Source: Lachnospiraceae bacterium
Lineage (GTDB): Bacteria; Bacillota; Clostridia; Lachnospirales; Lachnospiraceae
DNA: 64,000 bases
Assembly (NCBI GenBank): GCA_029053015.1
Contig: JAIDHX010000015.1
Coordinates: 38,199-102,198 of the forward strand
Direction of reading: 5' to 3'
Part shown: positions 62,357 to 64,000 of the stretch, in pieces
Numbering within the stretch: position 1 is the stretch's first letter
How the letters are laid out: the number at the start of each line of letters is the position of its first letter
The notes under the pieces: model-generated
The model's input: the letters and a program-made list of their open reading frames with translations, nothing else
Databases searched by the model: none
Told to the model about the DNA's origin: nothing
Position numbers and translations under genes: made by a program

Positions 62357-63445
62357 ATGATTTCCAGCCAGATTATTCAGACAAGCATTGAGGAATTAAA
62401 GGCGATTACCAAAGTTGACCTTTGTGTGTATGACATGAATGGTGGACTGATAGCAGGCACGATGGATATGACGGAGATAAACAATACGCTGATAATGGGG
62501 TTTGCCAATTCACCGGCGGACAGTCAGGTGATTGGCGCGCATCATCTTCTGAAAATTCTGGACGATGGTGAGCTTTTGTATGTGCTTGTGGCAAGAGGGC
62601 TCAGCGACGACGTTTATATGGTGGGAAAGATTGCGGTCTGCCAGCTTCAAAATCTGATTATTGCGTACAAAGAGCGGTTTGACAGGAATAACTTTTTCCA
62701 GAATCTTTTGCTGGACAATCTGCTCTTAGTTGATATCTACAACCGTGCGAAAAAGCTGCATGTGGAGGTCACGGCGCCCCGGGCGGTCTATCTTATAGAG
62801 GCCAGAATGGAAAAGGACAGCATTGTAACAGAGCTTTTGAAGGAAATGTTCTCTTCTCATGGCGGAGATTATATTACTGCAGTAGATGAGCGCAGCGTGA
62901 TACTGATAAAGGCGTTGGAGGAAAATTATACGCAGGATACTTTGAGTCAGGTTGCCAACACCATTGCGGACATGATGAGCGCGGAGGCAATGCTGAATGT
63001 GAAAGTGGCATACGGCACGGTGGTATCTGAGCTGAAGGATGTATCCAAATCCTATAAAGAAGCGAAGATGGCATTGGACGTAGGCAAGATATTTTATGCA
63101 GAAAAAAATGTGATTGCGTATAGCACGCTGGGAATCGGGCGTCTGATTTATCAGCTTCCCGTCAACCTGTGCCGGATTTTCATACAGGAAATTTTCGGTG
63201 ATAATGTGCCGGAAGAACTGGACGATGAAATGTTGAGTACAATTAATAAGTTCTTCGAGAACAACCTCAATGTTTCAGAGACATCAAGGCAGCTTTTCGT
63301 GCATAGAAATACATTGGTGTACAGGATTGAGAAGCTGCAGAAGAGCACGGGGCTGGACATTCGTACCTTTGACGATGCCCTCACGTTTAAGATAGCGTTG
63401 ATGGTGGTAAATTATATGAACTATCTGGATTCGTTGGAATATTAA
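62357..63445 (+). CDS. PucR/CdaR-type transcriptional regulator
   Basis: The 362-residue protein has an N-terminal sensor part (about residues 1-110), a central GGDEF-like CdaR segment (about 130-250) and the C-terminal PucR helix-turn-helix (FFENNLNVSETSRQLFVHRN, then TLVYRIEKLQKSTGLDIRTF). Relatives respond to sugar diacids or purine breakdown products. It follows the sugar ATPase gene, so control of carbohydrate uptake is plausible. GAAAGGAAG precedes the ATG. Confidence 0.88.
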   Translation: MISSQIIQTSIEELKAITKVDLCVYDMNGGLIAGTMDMTEINNTLIMGFANSPADSQVIGAHHLLKILDDGELLYVLVARGLSDDVYMVGKIAVCQLQNLIIAYKERFDRNNFFQNLLLDNLLLVDIYNRAKKLHVEVTAPRAVYLIEARMEKDSIVTELLKEMFSSHGGDYITAVDERSVILIKALEENYTQDTLSQVANTIADMMSAEAMLNVKVAYGTVVSELKDVSKSYKEAKMALDVGKIFYAEKNVIAYSTLGIGRLIYQLPVNLCRIFIQEIFGDNVPEELDDEMLSTINKFFENNLNVSETSRQLFVHRNTLVYRIEKLQKSTGLDIRTFDDALTFKIALMVVNYMNYLDSLEY

Positions 63446-63453
63446 TGAAAAGT

Positions 63454-63492
63454 AAATGGCGCAAACAGTCTGGAAAGCTGTTTGCGCCATTT
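63454..63492. terminator. Bidirectional terminator between convergent genes
   Basis: A perfect 15-bp stem (63454-63468 with 63478-63492; AAATGGCGCAAACAG) has a 9-nt loop and is flanked by GTTTTC on the plus strand and ACTTTTC on the minus strand. Confidence 0.9.
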
Positions 63493-63504
63493 GTTTTCAA
63501 TGTG

Positions 63505-64000
63505 TTATTGTTTCCAACGCTTCAAATTCGGCATTTCTTTCCGAAGCAGTTCCCTTGCTTCTTCTACGGATGCACAATCACCGTCTTGCAGCAGAAACGG
63601 AATACAACTTTCAATTGCTTCATCAAGGGTTTGGTCTTTGATAAAGCCTCCGTCTGCATAACAGTACTTACAATACTCTTTGTTTGCACTGCCGTCGGCA
63701 TTTGTACCGAAGTCTCCTTCGTTCATTTTCATTCCACAGCTTTGACAAATGTTCTCAGTCATATGATAGCCTCCCGTCACTTCAATAATATTGTTGTCGG
63801 GGTCGGTCAGATGAAAATAGTGATAGGTTGGATACGCTTCCATTATCTCGGTGACATGGCCGATATTGAGCGCTTTGACCCGCTTATATTCCAACAGCAA
63901 ATCTTCAACCCAGTAATTCTGAACAAACTTGTATGGGCTGTTCAAATCGGTACAGTGCCCTATAAGATTGTCTTCGTTCATGAGAGCAATGCACTTATTG
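63505..64000 (-). CDS. VOC-family protein fused to a zinc-ribbon domain (5' end beyond the window)
   Basis: The frame is open through the right edge, so the N-terminus is missing; ATG 63981 is not the true start. The visible part begins with the second half of a VOC/glyoxalase domain (YHYFHLTDPDNNIIEVTGGY), followed by a zinc ribbon (CQSCGMKM...GDFGTNADGS...YCKYC) and a helical tail (EEARELLRKEMPNL). The ribbon is usually a separate protein starting MTENICQSCG. Here GGGAGG lies just before that internal Met (63762), so the ribbon may also be made on its own. Confidence 0.85.
   Translation of the reverse strand, partial: NKCIALMNEDNLIGHCTDLNSPYKFVQNYWVEDLLLEYKRVKALNIGHVTEIMEAYPTYHYFHLTDPDNNIIEVTGGYHMTENICQSCGMKMNEGDFGTNADGSANKEYCKYCYADGGFIKDQTLDEAIESCIPFLLQDGDCASVEEARELLRKEMPNLKRWKQ

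Overview
The window reads as chromosomal DNA of an anaerobic, low-to-moderate-GC Firmicute, most likely a gut Lachnospiraceae. This rests on strong AGGAGG-type ribosome binding sites, sigma-A promoters (TTGACA-N17-TATAAT variants), class II GalT, VanW and YitT proteins, a DUF4080 radical SAM protein, NatAB, a T-box-led metG and CdaR/PucR-type regulators. I saw no rRNA, tRNA, CRISPR array, complete insertion sequence or prophage. The assignment is inference from gene content; no marker gene fixes the genus.

Left part (1-8.3 kb): a sensor kinase (cut by the left edge) and response regulator run leftward. Rightward come a CapA-like lipoprotein, a ferredoxin-fused aldo/keto reductase, an AraC regulator, and galK-galT for galactose breakdown.

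Central accessory island (8.3-19.6 kb): this is the most interesting region. A BlaI-type repressor with two operator dyads over its own promoter is followed by a BlaR1-like M56 metallopeptidase whose expected sensor is replaced by RCC1-like repeats, then a lipoprotein. After a terminator comes a second unit: a ribbon-helix-helix regulator under a promoter with a TACA-N2-TGTA palindrome, a zinc-ribbon/SPFH/zinc-ribbon scaffold, a multi-span membrane protein, and two tandem zinc-ribbon/TPR/TIR proteins. The second TIR protein has a transmembrane segment and an outward C-terminal DUF6273-like (C-type-lectin-like) domain, giving a receptor layout. I read this as a candidate undescribed envelope-sensing or immune-type system; that function is inference.

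Middle (19.8-43.9 kb): an ECF sigma/anti-sigma pair; a coupled phosphoesterase/radical SAM/exonuclease operon; a VanW protein; an AIR-synthase-like/Lrp/aminotransferase set; trmL; a cell-wall amidase; an orphan LytTR regulator with apparent binding sites in front of a divergent lipoprotein gene; YitT; an EAL protein coupled to a MATE exporter; a GH5 lipoprotein; an acyl-ACP thioesterase; rpe; a purine permease; a PAP2 phosphatase.

Right part (44-64 kb): a large GH2 beta-galactosidase, an EF-hand-like protein, an acyltransferase, an XRE/membrane protein/NatAB operon, then a repeat-rich stretch (53.0-54.1 kb) with two near-identical 142-bp palindromic elements and two tiny membrane proteins. 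A T-box leader and metG follow, separated by a 230-bp palindromic element. The window closes with a lipase, a GNAT, YesL, a diguanylate cyclase, the shared sugar-ABC ATPase (MsmK/UgpC type), a PucR-type regulator and a VOC/zinc-ribbon protein cut by the right edge.
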